Source: Cordilura impudica (Eukaryota > Arthropoda > Insecta > Diptera > Scathophagidae). From it: a stretch of 64,000 nucleotides of DNA. A model generated the notes under the pieces. That model saw only the letters and a program-made list of their open reading frames with translations. It searched no databases and was not told the origin of the DNA. Shown here piece after piece: positions 54,011 to 64,000 of the stretch (within the stretch, counting starts at the first letter, position 1; each line of letters begins with the position of its first letter). Location of the stretch: assembly GCA_963682025.1 (NCBI GenBank), contig OY821521.1:53260908-53324907 (forward strand), given 5' to 3'. Made by a program: the position numbers and the translations under genes.

Positions 54011-57000
54011 TTGAAAAGAAACGGTTTTAAAAGCTTAGCCCTCCCCCCTTAAGTAAGAACACAACTATAGTCAGTTTAATGGAATAATTACGATATTTAG
54101 TTCATAATTAACCCTGCTTATTAGAATTAATTAAACCAAAATATTAGACACCCTATATGAAACCATTATAGCAGCTATATTTTCGAAAATTCTAAGAAGT
54201 CTTAAGACTCGAAGTTTTAAACAGCTTAATAAAATCAAAATTTTAACCTATATAAAACGAAGATAAAAGTTTAATATTTGAACGTCATAGAGCTAACGAT
54301 ATTATTATATTCTAAACCATAAAAAACATAAAAAATGTTGAGTAAAGATTCAAACCCTTATAAATTTTCGAAGCCGTTACAATAGAATTCACAGAAAGCT
54401 AAATAAAAATCTAGCTTAAGGCCCATATGTAAGGCCCATATGACTGAAACCGAAAACAAACCACAAGCATAGTGTAAGCGTAAACCTTAAAGATTGAATT
54501 CTAAACAATTATTATTGTTGTCACTCAAACCTATAAAAAACCAGTGTACTCAATACCAAAACCCATAAGGAACTACGATTGCGGTCAAACTTTTGAACGA
54601 TGATAATAGTATCAATAAAAGCCTGTAAGAAACCATGATAGCAACCTCACGTTAAGCAACGATAATTTTATGTGTTTAGAGACATAAATACCCACTATAA
54701 TAGCATATTATCCAACCATAAAAACACGGTTACCATGATTAACTTTATGTTCGAACAAAAAAAAAATATATATTAATTTTTTGAATCCACAGTTCAAGAT
54801 GAGTTTAGGTGTCTTGTAGAAAAATTGTTTGAAAATTTTGGTTTATTCTAACTCCCTTTTGTTCTTGGTTCTAAAGTATGAAGGACTTTGAGCATACCTG
54901 TCTTTTTGGAAAAAGTAAAAAAAAATTTATTAGGATTTTGGCAAAAATCATGCAACATTTAATTTGGATTAAGACTTGAACACTAAAAAGACTTAGATCT
55001 ATCTAAGGGGCCTATACTGGGCCCTGGTTAGATTTTTTTGCCTGCTATCTTAAATTAATCCAGATTCGGTAATAATTTCTATGTAAACGTAAACGCAGAA
55101 GATTAAGAAAAAAAGTCTTATGTTTTATGGGGTCCTATCAAATATTCATCTTCTGGAACTACTAAGTGGGACACATTCCCACAAGATATGTGTTATTGTC
55201 TCGTCATTCCACAGACATAGCCAACATGTAGTGTTGATCTTGTTAGGTTAAGGATTTGAGGATCTAAATAAAAATTTTATGAATAAAAGTCAAAACTTTA
55301 GTCTAAATTTGTATATATAGCTATTCAGAACCTCCTTTAAAGTCATAACAAGTAATTGAACCCGTATAGATTATAAGTTGAATCCAGTCAAGATACAAAC
55401 CAATATTGGGTTGCCATAATAGTCAAGATGTGAACAGATATAAGCCAATGACTTTAGTTTTTATAAAATATCAAGATAACATAATTACTCGGAGTTACGT
55501 TTTGTTAAAGAAATTACAAAATTCACGTTTATAAAATCAATCAATAAATCCACGTAATTATAAATTCGAAGAAACGTATTAAACCACTGTGACAAATATG
55601 ACTCCAAGATCCAAAACAAAAGCTACAAAATCAAGCCCAGATTTGCACCCAAACGGCTAGTTAGATTCACATACAAATTTAAGATTCCAAAATATATAAA
55701 TCTATCAATACATCCAAGATTCTAACTTACACTAAACAAAAGAATTAAGTTAAGAAACGAATCCATATAAAATCAGTACTAGTGTAAATGAATGTCACGG
55801 TAACACTGAAACCATCAGTCGCAAAAAAAAAAAAACAACCATCAATAATATTAAAAATTTAAAACACATTCTTCTGTCTGCCAAAGATATTCGAATGCAA
55901 TTGAAACATCAAAAAAAAAAAACAACAGAAACTGTCAAAAAAGAAAAACTCATCATGTTAAAGCAATTATATTTCTCATCCATAAAACGAAATTTTTATT
56001 GGCAAAGATATTTTCATCACCATCATTCTGTAATGCTGTCTCGAAAATGTGTTTGCAGTAAAACGCATGCAGAGATTCATAAATAAATTTAGTATTCATT
56101 AAGACATTGATTTATTACACGCTTTTAAATTTATTGAAAATCGGTACACTGTACTGCAGTTGATGTCTTCAAACTTGTAATTACCAAAAGGAAACATTTA
56201 ATAAGAAACACTCAAGTAAAGCATTATATACTTTTTATTTATTTTGTGCATAGAATAGAAACCTTGTTAGCACTTAAGAATAACTCAGCTTTAAAAAAAA
56301 CTTTGTTTTACAAGTATGTACAAAATAAATTTAAAGAAATACTGTTATTTTTTTATAAGAATTTTTAAAAATCTAACTGGCTCAAAACTAAAAGCGCCGG
56401 CGCCTTAATGTTATAGTTTAATCTATTTATGTTACATTACTTCTTTTTATTTTTCTTTTTTTAATTTCACATAATCATTATTTTATCTATTTTTTAAAAT
56501 TTATTTTATATATTTTTTTCCTAATATTTTTCTAATTTTTTTTATTGATTTTTTTCAATTTTTTTTTTATAAAATCTTTTATTATTATTATAAAAAAAAA
56601 AACACTGCTTAAATCTTTTGTGACTTATGAGCCGTATTCTAATTGTTAGACGTGTTTCATCTGTAACGTATAAAAATAAACTAAAACTTTGACATAACAT
56701 TTCAACACTTTAGCAGAAAATGTTTTCATTAAAACTTTCTGGTAAAATTGTTTAACAGTTAACAATATGTTGACATGGTAACAGTTTAATGTAAAATAGT
56801 ATCTAAATAACCAGGATGTTAAAGCGCAAGTCCTTTATTTGTATAAACCGGAAGTCTATTTAAATAACAGTATTACAGTTTAGTTTTCTTATTGGTGGAT
56901 GCTGAATAGACAATATTTTTCTCTCTCAGACAATTTAACTGAAATATTTGTATAAAATTATTCCTACATTTAAAGAGCATTTGGAAAAGTTTGGAAGTTA

Positions 57001-57180
57001 AGAGTTAAGTGATTCCATATTCAATTAAGTTGTATTCTAATTTTTAATGGGTAAATGAATTTAGAAATTAGCCATTAAAATAAATGGTTGAATAAATATA
57101 AGTTTGTCATCAGCAAACTGGCAATCCTAAGAAATTTTCAGTATAAGTGTTATGATATTTAAAAGTGATGATAAATAAGC
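54011..57180. other. AT-rich DNA, no gene apart from one LINE scrap
   Basis: Except for the LINE zinc-knuckle fragment at 55130-55255 no domain, RNA or defined repeat was found. Several A-runs and T-runs are present (for example 55825-55840 and 56450-56600). Confidence 0.4.
55130..55255 (-). pseudogene. LINE C-terminal zinc-knuckle fragment
   Basis: The minus strand reads CWLCLWNDETITHILWECVPL. Its CX2C, X8, H, X4, C spacing is the cysteine-histidine knuckle found downstream of reverse transcriptase or RNase H in R1/LOA/jockey-group LINEs. A stop follows SSSRR. Only about 40 codons are recognisable. Confidence 0.5.
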
Positions 57181-57184
57181 ACCA

Positions 57185-57330
57185 AGATAAATACAAATAC
57201 AAATACAAGTACAAGTACAAGTACAAGTACAAGTACAAGTACAAGTACAAGTACAAGTACAAGTACAAGTACAAGTACAAGTACAAGTACAAGTACATGT
57301 ACAAGTACAAGTACAAGTACAAGTACAAGT
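57185..57330. repeat. (TACAAG)n hexanucleotide microsatellite
   Basis: About 24 units of ACAAGT with a TACATG variant, degenerating on both sides. An echo with CAAGTACAAGTTCCAGTACA-type sequence lies at 58735-58800. Confidence 0.95.
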
Positions 57331-58880
57331 AAAAGTTTAAGTAAAAGAAAAACTACAAATGCAGGCACAATTTAAATGTCAAATGCAAGTGCAAGTACTA
57401 GGCCAAGTAAAAGTGCGAATACATGTGCATTAGGGGGTCCTTCATTATATGGAGGGGGAAACAGTGATCGAATTTAAAGTCTCACCCCCCTAGAAATATG
57501 CGAATTGCAAAAAAACTGAGATATACGAAGTATAGGGTCAATAAAAAAAAATTAGAGGTGCCTCAGCGCGACTGAAAATTTCAAATGTTTTTATATATGC
57601 AAAATATGACTTTTTTTTTCAGATTTAAGGAAATTTTCACTCGATTTCAGTTCTAAATTATTTCCTTATAAAGCTATATCACTTCAAAATCAAATAAAAA
57701 AAACTCGCCAAGAAATAACAAATGCCCCAGACCACTTTTGTGCCAAAAAACTCTTGGTCATGAAATGTGATGAACATTTTTTCAACATTAAAAAATTGAT
57801 GAAAACCATAATTTTTTTTTTGGTCTCTATACCTATAAGTACTCACATATGAATTATTGTTTTATTACCAAGTTGTTTGCCTATTTTGAAAAGAGACAAG
57901 TATGGAAAAATAATTTGATAAAATTTTGAAAACTCCTTTTTTAAGTTTTAAAAAATTTTCTTAAACAAAATTTCAAAAAATGTAGCTGGCACCTTATAAT
58001 TTTATAAAATTAATGTTAGAGATAAACAAAGTGAATTTTTAAGTAAATTCGTCTGCCTGAATTTTTTTTACAGAGAATTTTCTTGCGGATTTCGAGAAAA
58101 ATTAGTTTTTTGTGAAATATTCAGTAAATGTACTCTTTCTAAATACTTTGTATCAAAAATTTATCAGTTTTCTAATTTTAAGTGTTATATTTTATCTTAA
58201 TAGCCTATGGTTTCTGAAAAAATAATATTAACCCATTAACTCTTTTGGACTTTTGGGGTCACATATGACCACAAGCTAATGAAAGACAATTTATTCAAAA
58301 AAATCAAATATTTTGTGTTGTTGAATTTTTAGACGTGACACTTAAAATATAATAACCAAATGCGCAGGTCTTGCATACTAAAAATTTTAAATAAATTGAA
58401 CAACATTAACCCATTCCTTGCCGAGGCCAAACCCTGAATTTTGGCATATTTAAAAAAATTAATAGTTCTAGTAAACTAAATGAAACCCTTACCATGGGTT
58501 GGGAAATAAAATTGTGCTATATTTTATCAAAACTTACCCTTATGTGCTCCTAGGGTTAAAATTATCCAAAATTCAAAAGTATTTGCAAAATATTTGAATT
58601 TTTTAACTTAATCGTCTAAGTCCAAATGAGTTAATGACGTCAAATTATAAAATCATTATAATCATTATAATCAAATTGAGCGAACAAGTTCAAGTAAAAT
58701 TATCAGCACAAATAACAGTATCAGTACTAATTATAGTATAAGTAAAAGTACAAGTTCCAGTACAAGTTAAATTATCAGTACTTATTATTGTACAAATAAC
58801 AATTACCAGTATAACCGTTAGTACAAATAGAAATGATAGCGACTGTTTAAGTTTCATTATAAGATCATTTAGGTATCATC
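57331..58880. other. AT-rich DNA, nothing recognised
   Basis: Includes a GGGGGTCC / GGAGGGGG purine-rich spot at about 57433 and degenerate CAAGTA repeats at 58680-58800. No gene was seen. Confidence 0.4.
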
Positions 58881-58884
58881 CATA

Positions 58885-59250
58885 TTCTTAATAGGCAAGG
58901 CGATTTTTTGTGACATATTCTACACCTTCAATTGCCAACCCAATTTGTCAAAGAATATACCATTTAAAAGGTATTTCTTAGCAGATGTTCACCATATTTA
59001 CAGATGTGCACCATACATTTTTCTTTCTTTTTTGAGTAAAAATCATTTAAAGTTGCTACCATAAATAAAACTCATAAATAAAATACATTTTTAAGCTTCA
59101 CATAGAAAACTATACAATGCTGTGTCTGTGTTTTTATTAAATTTTCGTTCAATTGTGAATTGGCTAAAATTGATTAGCATGCCTTTAGGCTCTTAAAAAA
59201 TTGTTTATAAATGCAAAAATATAATTGCCTAGAATTTGCTTTTGAATTCC
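58885..59250 (+). mobile_element. Old, degraded Helitron-like copy 5
   Basis: It recapitulates the family order: ATTCTTAATAGGCAAGGCGATT..., AAAGGTATTTCTTAGCAG, TTAAAGTTGCTACC, GTGAATTGGCTAAAATTGAT and TTGCCTAGAATTTGC. It shares the ATTGATTAGCAT variant with copy 1. Both termini are degraded. Confidence 0.5.
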
Positions 59251-59259
59251 GTGTGTGGT

Positions 59260-60064
59260 GAACGATTTGGCAAACACCTCTGTCGAAACAAAAAAACAAA
59301 AAAAAAAGAATCAAAATTGCGTTTAAATAAATTACCAAAGTTAATGTAGTAGTTAAATTGTTAGTAAAATAGCAATCGAACTCCAACATGTATAGAACCC
59401 ATAAACATTCATATATTTTTTTCAAGTTCATATGCATTCTAATGTTGATAGCAATAATGCTGTTGCTGAAACATTTGTGTTCGGATTAAACTAATTTGAA
59501 AGTTAATCGGTACTTTGTACTAGCATTTGTGGTATTTTAGGGAATTAAAGATACGGAATAATAAGAATAATAATAATTAATAAATTTTAATTATTTATTT
59601 TTTGTGGTTTTTCTTTTGGTTAAAGACCAATTATAAATGCAAAAATAACATACCCCATATTATTCGCATACACCATGGTTATTATTATGTAAATGAGATG
59701 ATGTTGCCACTTGAGTTTAGTACTAAACCATAGTCTGTATAATTCGACTATCGAATGCAATTTTTGTATATTCTTTTGGTTCTATACGAGTTCACTCTTC
59801 TCACACACTCTACTTGGTAGAACCGAAATAACTTTACTTCCTTTTTGTGACAAACTTCACAGCGTGTAGAACAAATAAGTAGTACATATAAAATCAATTA
59901 GTGCGGGAATAAGAAAAAAATCTTAAATCATAATTCGATTATAAGCAGTATTACGGAATCAAGTGTGTTTGAGGTAAGAAGTGTAGAATACAAAAATAAA
60001 TTCAGTTTTTCTCAACTTCCTAAACAGTCAAAAATTATTGTCCCTAAAATTTAACAGCGCAGCA
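59260..60064. other. AT-rich DNA, nothing recognised
   Basis: No domain, RNA gene or repeat boundary was seen up to the Transib B target site. Confidence 0.4.
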
Positions 60065-60069
60065 CGTTG

Positions 60070-60107
60070 CACAGTGGTTTATCGTCATAGTAGAAATGGA
60101 AAAAATA
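60070..60107 (+). promoter_or_regulatory. Transib B left terminus: heptamer and A-rich nonamer-like block
   Basis: CACAGTG at 60070-60076, then 22 nt, then GAAAAAATA (60099-60107). With a 23-nt spacer the block would read AAAAAATAG. The opposite terminus has CACAGTG (63529-63523) but only GAATTTCAT at the comparable position, so the nonamer is supported at one end only. Confidence 0.5.
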
Positions 60108-60617
60108 GAAGGAGTCATCGTAGAACATCCAAATTTTTTACAGATGCTTTTTTTATCATCATTAGGAAATATATGAAGAATAAAATATGTCCGCCCACTT
60201 TTACGCCCACTCCCCATACAAGTGAAATATATAAATGGCAATATTTTCATTTGAATTTATGCTATTTCAACCGAATTCGGAATATATATGTTTTGTAGCA
60301 ATTAAAATCAATGGCTAAAAAATTTACGAAATTCGCCCACAACCACGCCTACTTCCCATATAACAAAATTTTTTAATATAATGTATATCCCTTGTTATCA
60401 ATGCTACAATCCCTAAACTTCATAGGATTATTAAAAATAATATCATATCCAAATCTTCCATACACACCCCTCCTCTAATACCCCAACTTTCCCCATCAAT
60501 TTTCTAAATAATTAGAAAGTTAACATGTAACCTGGTTTTAAATCAAACACGCTTTTAATCCTAGTAATAATAAAAAAACATTAAAATGAAACATGTATAT
60601 ATAAAATTAATATTTTA

Positions 60618-62580
60618 TTATAACAACAATTCCTTAACATCTTCAGGTAGATCTAATTCCTGCTTTTTTTGAACTTTTCGAAACTTATTTATAAAAGGAT
60701 CCGAAGAAGCTAAAAGTAAGTGCATCACATCTTCATTTGTTGATATTCTACTACATTTTCTGGCATGATACCTTCGATATTCGCGATAATCGCGATTCCT
60801 CGCTTCCTGGGCTTCTTCTGATAACATTCCGATAGGTAAAATTGCTGCTGCTATTATTTTTCCTTCATGTATCAAGACTTTATGTACGGTCATTGGCATA
60901 TAGTACCAGCTATACAACCTAACATATAATTGGGCAGTGTTCGAACAATATTGCTGAAACTTATTCGGACATATAACAGCGTTGCTGTTAATAGTTATTA
61001 AAATTACTTTGAAACGATGAATAAGATTTTCATCTACACCCACAGCTCAGCAGTAATTCTGGGATTTTCAAAAAACCTCCTTGAAGTATTTCCATCATTG
61101 GTTGTACCCATTCCTTGTTTAACCATGTCAACATTTATTCCCAGGCTCAACTTTAATTTGCCTTGAATGATTTTTTTTGTTTGCTCCCTTATTTCCTTGG
61201 TTGCAGAGTTAGTTCTCCAAGCAGCAAAATATTTATTATAAGCGATGTGCAGTATACACTCCATAAATTTTATGCGAGCATGTAATGGAGATACACCGAA
61301 CTTAAGAGCTTCCTCACTTTCTGGCTTCATTATTAAAATTTCCAAATTATTCATTTCGGAAGGCTTTGCTTTACATATATAGCATACCGCATTTGATGAT
61401 GTTTATGTTATTATGTTAGCCACCTTTCCGTCAATCATTGCCAAAACCAAACTATGACTTACTTCGAAGATTTTGTCAGAAATTGTGATGATTGTTTTAT
61501 TTAAATTTTTTATTTCATATTGAACTCTTCCAACTTCACTTGTTATAACATCAGCTGTTTCTTTCACAAATTCAAACTTCAAAGGTCTACAGAATCTTAT
61601 AGAGGAAGGTAGTAAATTTTTCCAGCACACATTATTTGAATCTACCAAGTCCGTCAAAGTTAATGGTACTAAAGATGTCAGAAACATATTTTTATCGCTT
61701 GTGTTATCACTTGTAAAATTTTGATGGTATTCACTGTGGCCAGACGATCCATCACATCCCCATTTCGAAACTAAATTCAACTGCCAAGGAACTTCTTCTA
61801 GCTCTGTTTTTGATTTTGCCTCCAATATTCTTGTAGCTGTATGATTAAGTAAGTCTTGTAGACTAACTTTGCCCATATTTTCTTCAATCAGCAAATTTTT
61901 TGGATAACACGCTTTTTTTGCTATAAGCACCTGTAATTTTGTTTTTGAGGACCATTATTTTAAAAAAAATTATTACAAAGTACTAATGTACTTCAGCAAT
62001 ACAAAACTCAAAATCACAAAAGTACCTGGTGATATAGTGGAAAAATATCACTTCGAATATTCTTTGCAGCATTTCGCAAAAGTTCGTATTGGTTTTTAGA
62101 TAAATGAGCGTCAAGAATCAGGCTTAGTGCCTCTTCAGGTGAAAACTTATTAATAATTTTCTCTTCATGACATATTTTTTTCGCAGCAGATGTTATGAGT
62201 TCTGCCGAAACATTGCTACATAGCTCATTAATTTTATTTTTTTTTGCACGAGGGCCTAAATCCTCATAGCTTTTTGTTGGACGACCACGAGAGCTACACA
62301 GTTCAACTCCATCTTCGGGAAGATCCCCAAACGTATAGAACTTGTCAGCCCAAGCTTTATTTTTAAAAAAAAAAAATATTCTATTACGACTAGCGCTTAT
62401 CCACCGCTGATTAAAGCGCGGCTTAAAAGTTTTTATTAAATAATTTTTAAATACTTTTAAATCATCTTTTTTAATAAAATTATTATTTATTGATACTACA
62501 TCCACTACTGCATCAACATCATTATTGTAATCAAGCAGAAGATGTACAATTTCACCATTAGATATTTGATAATTATCCAT
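60618..62580 (-). pseudogene. Transib B transposase (RAG1-like core), near-intact with one intron
   Basis: Exon 1 starts MDNYQISNGEIVHLLLDYN (62580) and includes SSRGRPTKSYEDLGPRAKKN, ending PLYHQ at 62026. After the intron exon 2 opens VLIAKKACYPKN, then LQDLLNHTATRILE and SKWGCDGSSGHSEYHQ with the first catalytic Asp. AMIDGKVANIIT follows, then an in-frame stop (about 61400) inside the run leading to CYICKAKP (CX2C). Next are SPLHARIKFMECILHIAYN and TNDGNTSRRFFENPRITAEL. After a 1-nt frameshift at about 61040 it continues to TVHKVLIHEGK, LSEEAQEARNRDYREY with the catalytic Glu, STNEDVMHLLLASSDPF and the end at 60618. One stop and one frameshift disable about 620 codons. Family and RAG1 homology are from motif recognition. 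The second Asp is not placed. Confidence 0.85.
61931..62025 (-). other. Spliceosomal-type intron in Transib B transposase
   Basis: The sequence CACCAG|GTACTT ... AATTACAG|GTGCTT gives GT-AG borders and a 95-bp AT-rich intron. Removing it joins PLYHQ to VLIAKKACYPKN in frame. Reading through instead hits a stop three codons into the intron (VLL, then stop). Transib A has no equivalent gap at this place. A polypyrimidine-like TTTTGTTTTTG-type tract is poor, so the splice call rests on borders and frame restoration. Confidence 0.75.
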
Positions 62581-63534
62581 GTTTTATAAATCAATGCACT
62601 TATCTCGAAATAAACTTTGCTTATGTTTATAAATTTCTAATGTAAACTGAAAAGAATAATAGAGAAAAAAACTAACGGCAAATTACTAAATAAAGAGATT
62701 TGCAAGTAAATTTGCATTAGTTGTTCTTGTATTTTTTTATTTTGAGAAATTAATAAAATAAAACAAAAAGAATTTGCAGGTGAATTTTAATAACATTATT
62801 ATTATATGTATAAATATCTTTGAATATTTCTCTGAGAAAAAAAAAAACAACAATATTATTGATAAGCGAGATTATTAAATCTCTAATTTCTAATAAAACA
62901 GATGTGCTCTTATCATCATTCATTGTTATAACAAGAGGTATGGTTGCTATGGCAACAAGCGAGCAAGCAGCAAACGTAATATAACGAGAGAATGCGTAAT
63001 AAGCAATAAAAAGTAGCTTGTTTTCTATTTAAACGTTTACTAGACAAAGGCTAGCAAAAACTAGTAGCTGAATTTAACTTTATTGTTTAAATTAGACTTC
63101 AAGCTTTCATTTGGTATAAGGTAGAGCACCGCGCTCGACCGCGCACAAAAGTTCTAGTCCATCAAAGTTGAAGAAAATAATAATTTTTAGACTCCTAAGA
63201 TGAAGCAAATTTTTGTCAAAAAAATTTTTTTTCTTTAATTTTTTTTTTTTTTTAATTTTCATCTTAAATACCTAAATTATGGGAAAATACACAACAACAA
63301 TACATATTAAAAGTCATTCCAAGACTTTTTAGTTTCTTACTATTTTTTAGGATTTTCTTTCAAATGTTGTGTGGCACACTTTGAGGAAACGCCTACAAAA
63401 AAGTAATGAAAATATCGCCCTAGCATTTCAGATACATGATATTCAATATGTTTTTAATGAAATTAATAAATTTCATCATGAGCGGAAAACATGAAATTCA
63501 GTATTAATTTCAACTTTTCAACCACTGTGCGTTG

Positions 63535-64000
63535 CGACATCGATATCGTTGCGTCTTCTATTGAGAAACTTGGAAACGCACGATAAAGGTTTCCTCCCAG
63601 GTGTAGTCCTTCTCAGTGCAGGTGACACCTGACGTCATATACTAATTTTTCTGGACTGGATCGTCCATATATATACATTCACCATTACATCCATAAAGTC
63701 GGATATTTTTGCTAAATCCACTAGAAATAAAGTGGGCAGTATAGGATTCCTAAAAATAACCAAAAACTTCTGGTTTAGGATATCCAAAACTCCATAACGA
63801 ATACTTGTTGGTAAGTTAAAATCCAGCGGAAAGTTAACCACGAAATAACCATAGTTTTTTCCTTTCATTAGGTCGGTACAATACGTCGATAACGTTAGTT
63901 CATATAAATTTAAAAAAAAAAACGAAGAAAAAGTTAAACCATTATAAACCATATATTAATCTTCCCAAAGGATTCAACGTGAGATCGCGATTAAATTACT
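63535..64000 (-). other. Unassigned DNA flanking Transib B
   Basis: A 105-codon minus-strand frame (63952-63635) contains FNLPTSIRYGVLDILNQKF. This faintly resembles the PTRF...SVLDIF segment of LINE apurinic endonucleases, but I would not name it. No other feature was seen. Confidence 0.25.

Larger units (their letters stand above)
60070..63529 (-). mobile_element. Transib element B, complete ends
   Basis: It is 3460 bp. It starts CACAGTGGTT at 60070 and ends AACCACTGTG at 63529. It is flanked by identical 5-bp CGTTG at 60065-60069 and 63530-63534. Minus-strand coding spans 62580-60618. The upstream 62581-63529 is untranslated AT-rich sequence. A ~300 bp tail after the stop holds CGCCCACTTTTACGCCCACT-like sequence (60190-60350), reminiscent of the GTGGGCGTAA repeats at 43.9-46.4 kb. 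The protein is clearly different from Transib A, so these are two lineages and not duplicates. Confidence 0.9.

Noticed and set aside
57110..57368. Leu/Tyr and Leu/Val repeat frames on the minus strand
   Set aside because: Translation of the hexanucleotide (TACAAG)n microsatellite.
63635..63952. LINE endonuclease fragment (PTSIRYGVLDIL)
   Set aside because: The similarity is limited to one short string and no catalytic endonuclease residues are identifiable.

Overview
This is a 64 kb window of AT-rich eukaryotic, almost certainly dipteran (fly) DNA, and it is essentially a transposon graveyard. No host gene could be recognised. The evidence for a fly genome is the dense mix of mariner/Tc1, Transib, Penelope-like, Helitron-like and jockey-type relics, together with fly-style interspersed repeats carrying GTCC/GGAC runs. 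A calyptrate fly is my best guess, at low confidence.

Layout. 0-5 kb: an edge-truncated DD41D Tc1/mariner element with an uninterrupted transposase frame, a Tc1-like relic, and tandem Helitron-like copies. 5-14 kb: nested mariner, Tc1-like and non-LTR (LINE) relics, most of them broken by stops and frameshifts. 14-17 kb: the 3' end of a Penelope-like element (GIY-YIG endonuclease and a hammerhead-like motif), then a short element combining tRNA-like pol III boxes with a canonical hammerhead ribozyme. 17.7-19.2 kb: a second, internally deleted DD41D element between long inverted arms. 19-21 kb: two copies of interspersed repeat family R1. 21.5-27.1 kb: a broken gene of an unnamed repetitive arthropod zinc-finger-like family, split by an inverted-repeat element with hammerhead-like arms and a 15-bp target duplication. 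28.9-33.9 kb: a third DD41D element whose transposase frame is cleanly interrupted by a complete Transib element (Transib A). 34.7-37.5 kb: a 21-bp satellite that keeps one reading frame open. 40-48 kb: repeat family R2, a foldback-like repeat, a GC/CpG-rich alternating repeat and a recent 1281-bp tandem duplication. 49-54 kb: a LINE relic, then a ~1.86 kb TTTTTAA array. 54-60 kb: mostly unassigned AT-rich DNA. 60.07-63.53 kb: a second Transib (Transib B) with an evident 95-bp spliceosomal-type intron.

The most interesting material is the pair of Transib elements, which belong to the superfamily from which RAG1 derives. Both begin and end with CACAGTG, identical to the V(D)J recombination-signal heptamer. 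Both have 5-bp CG-rich target duplications (CGTCG and CGTTG). In Transib A a nonamer-like GCAAAAATC lies 22 and 23 nt inside the two heptamers. The second theme is ribozymes: a canonical hammerhead core with a self-complementary stem III occurs in a tRNA-like short repeat and again, identically, in a foldback version of that repeat inside Transib A. A variant hammerhead-like motif occurs in two Penelope-like contexts.
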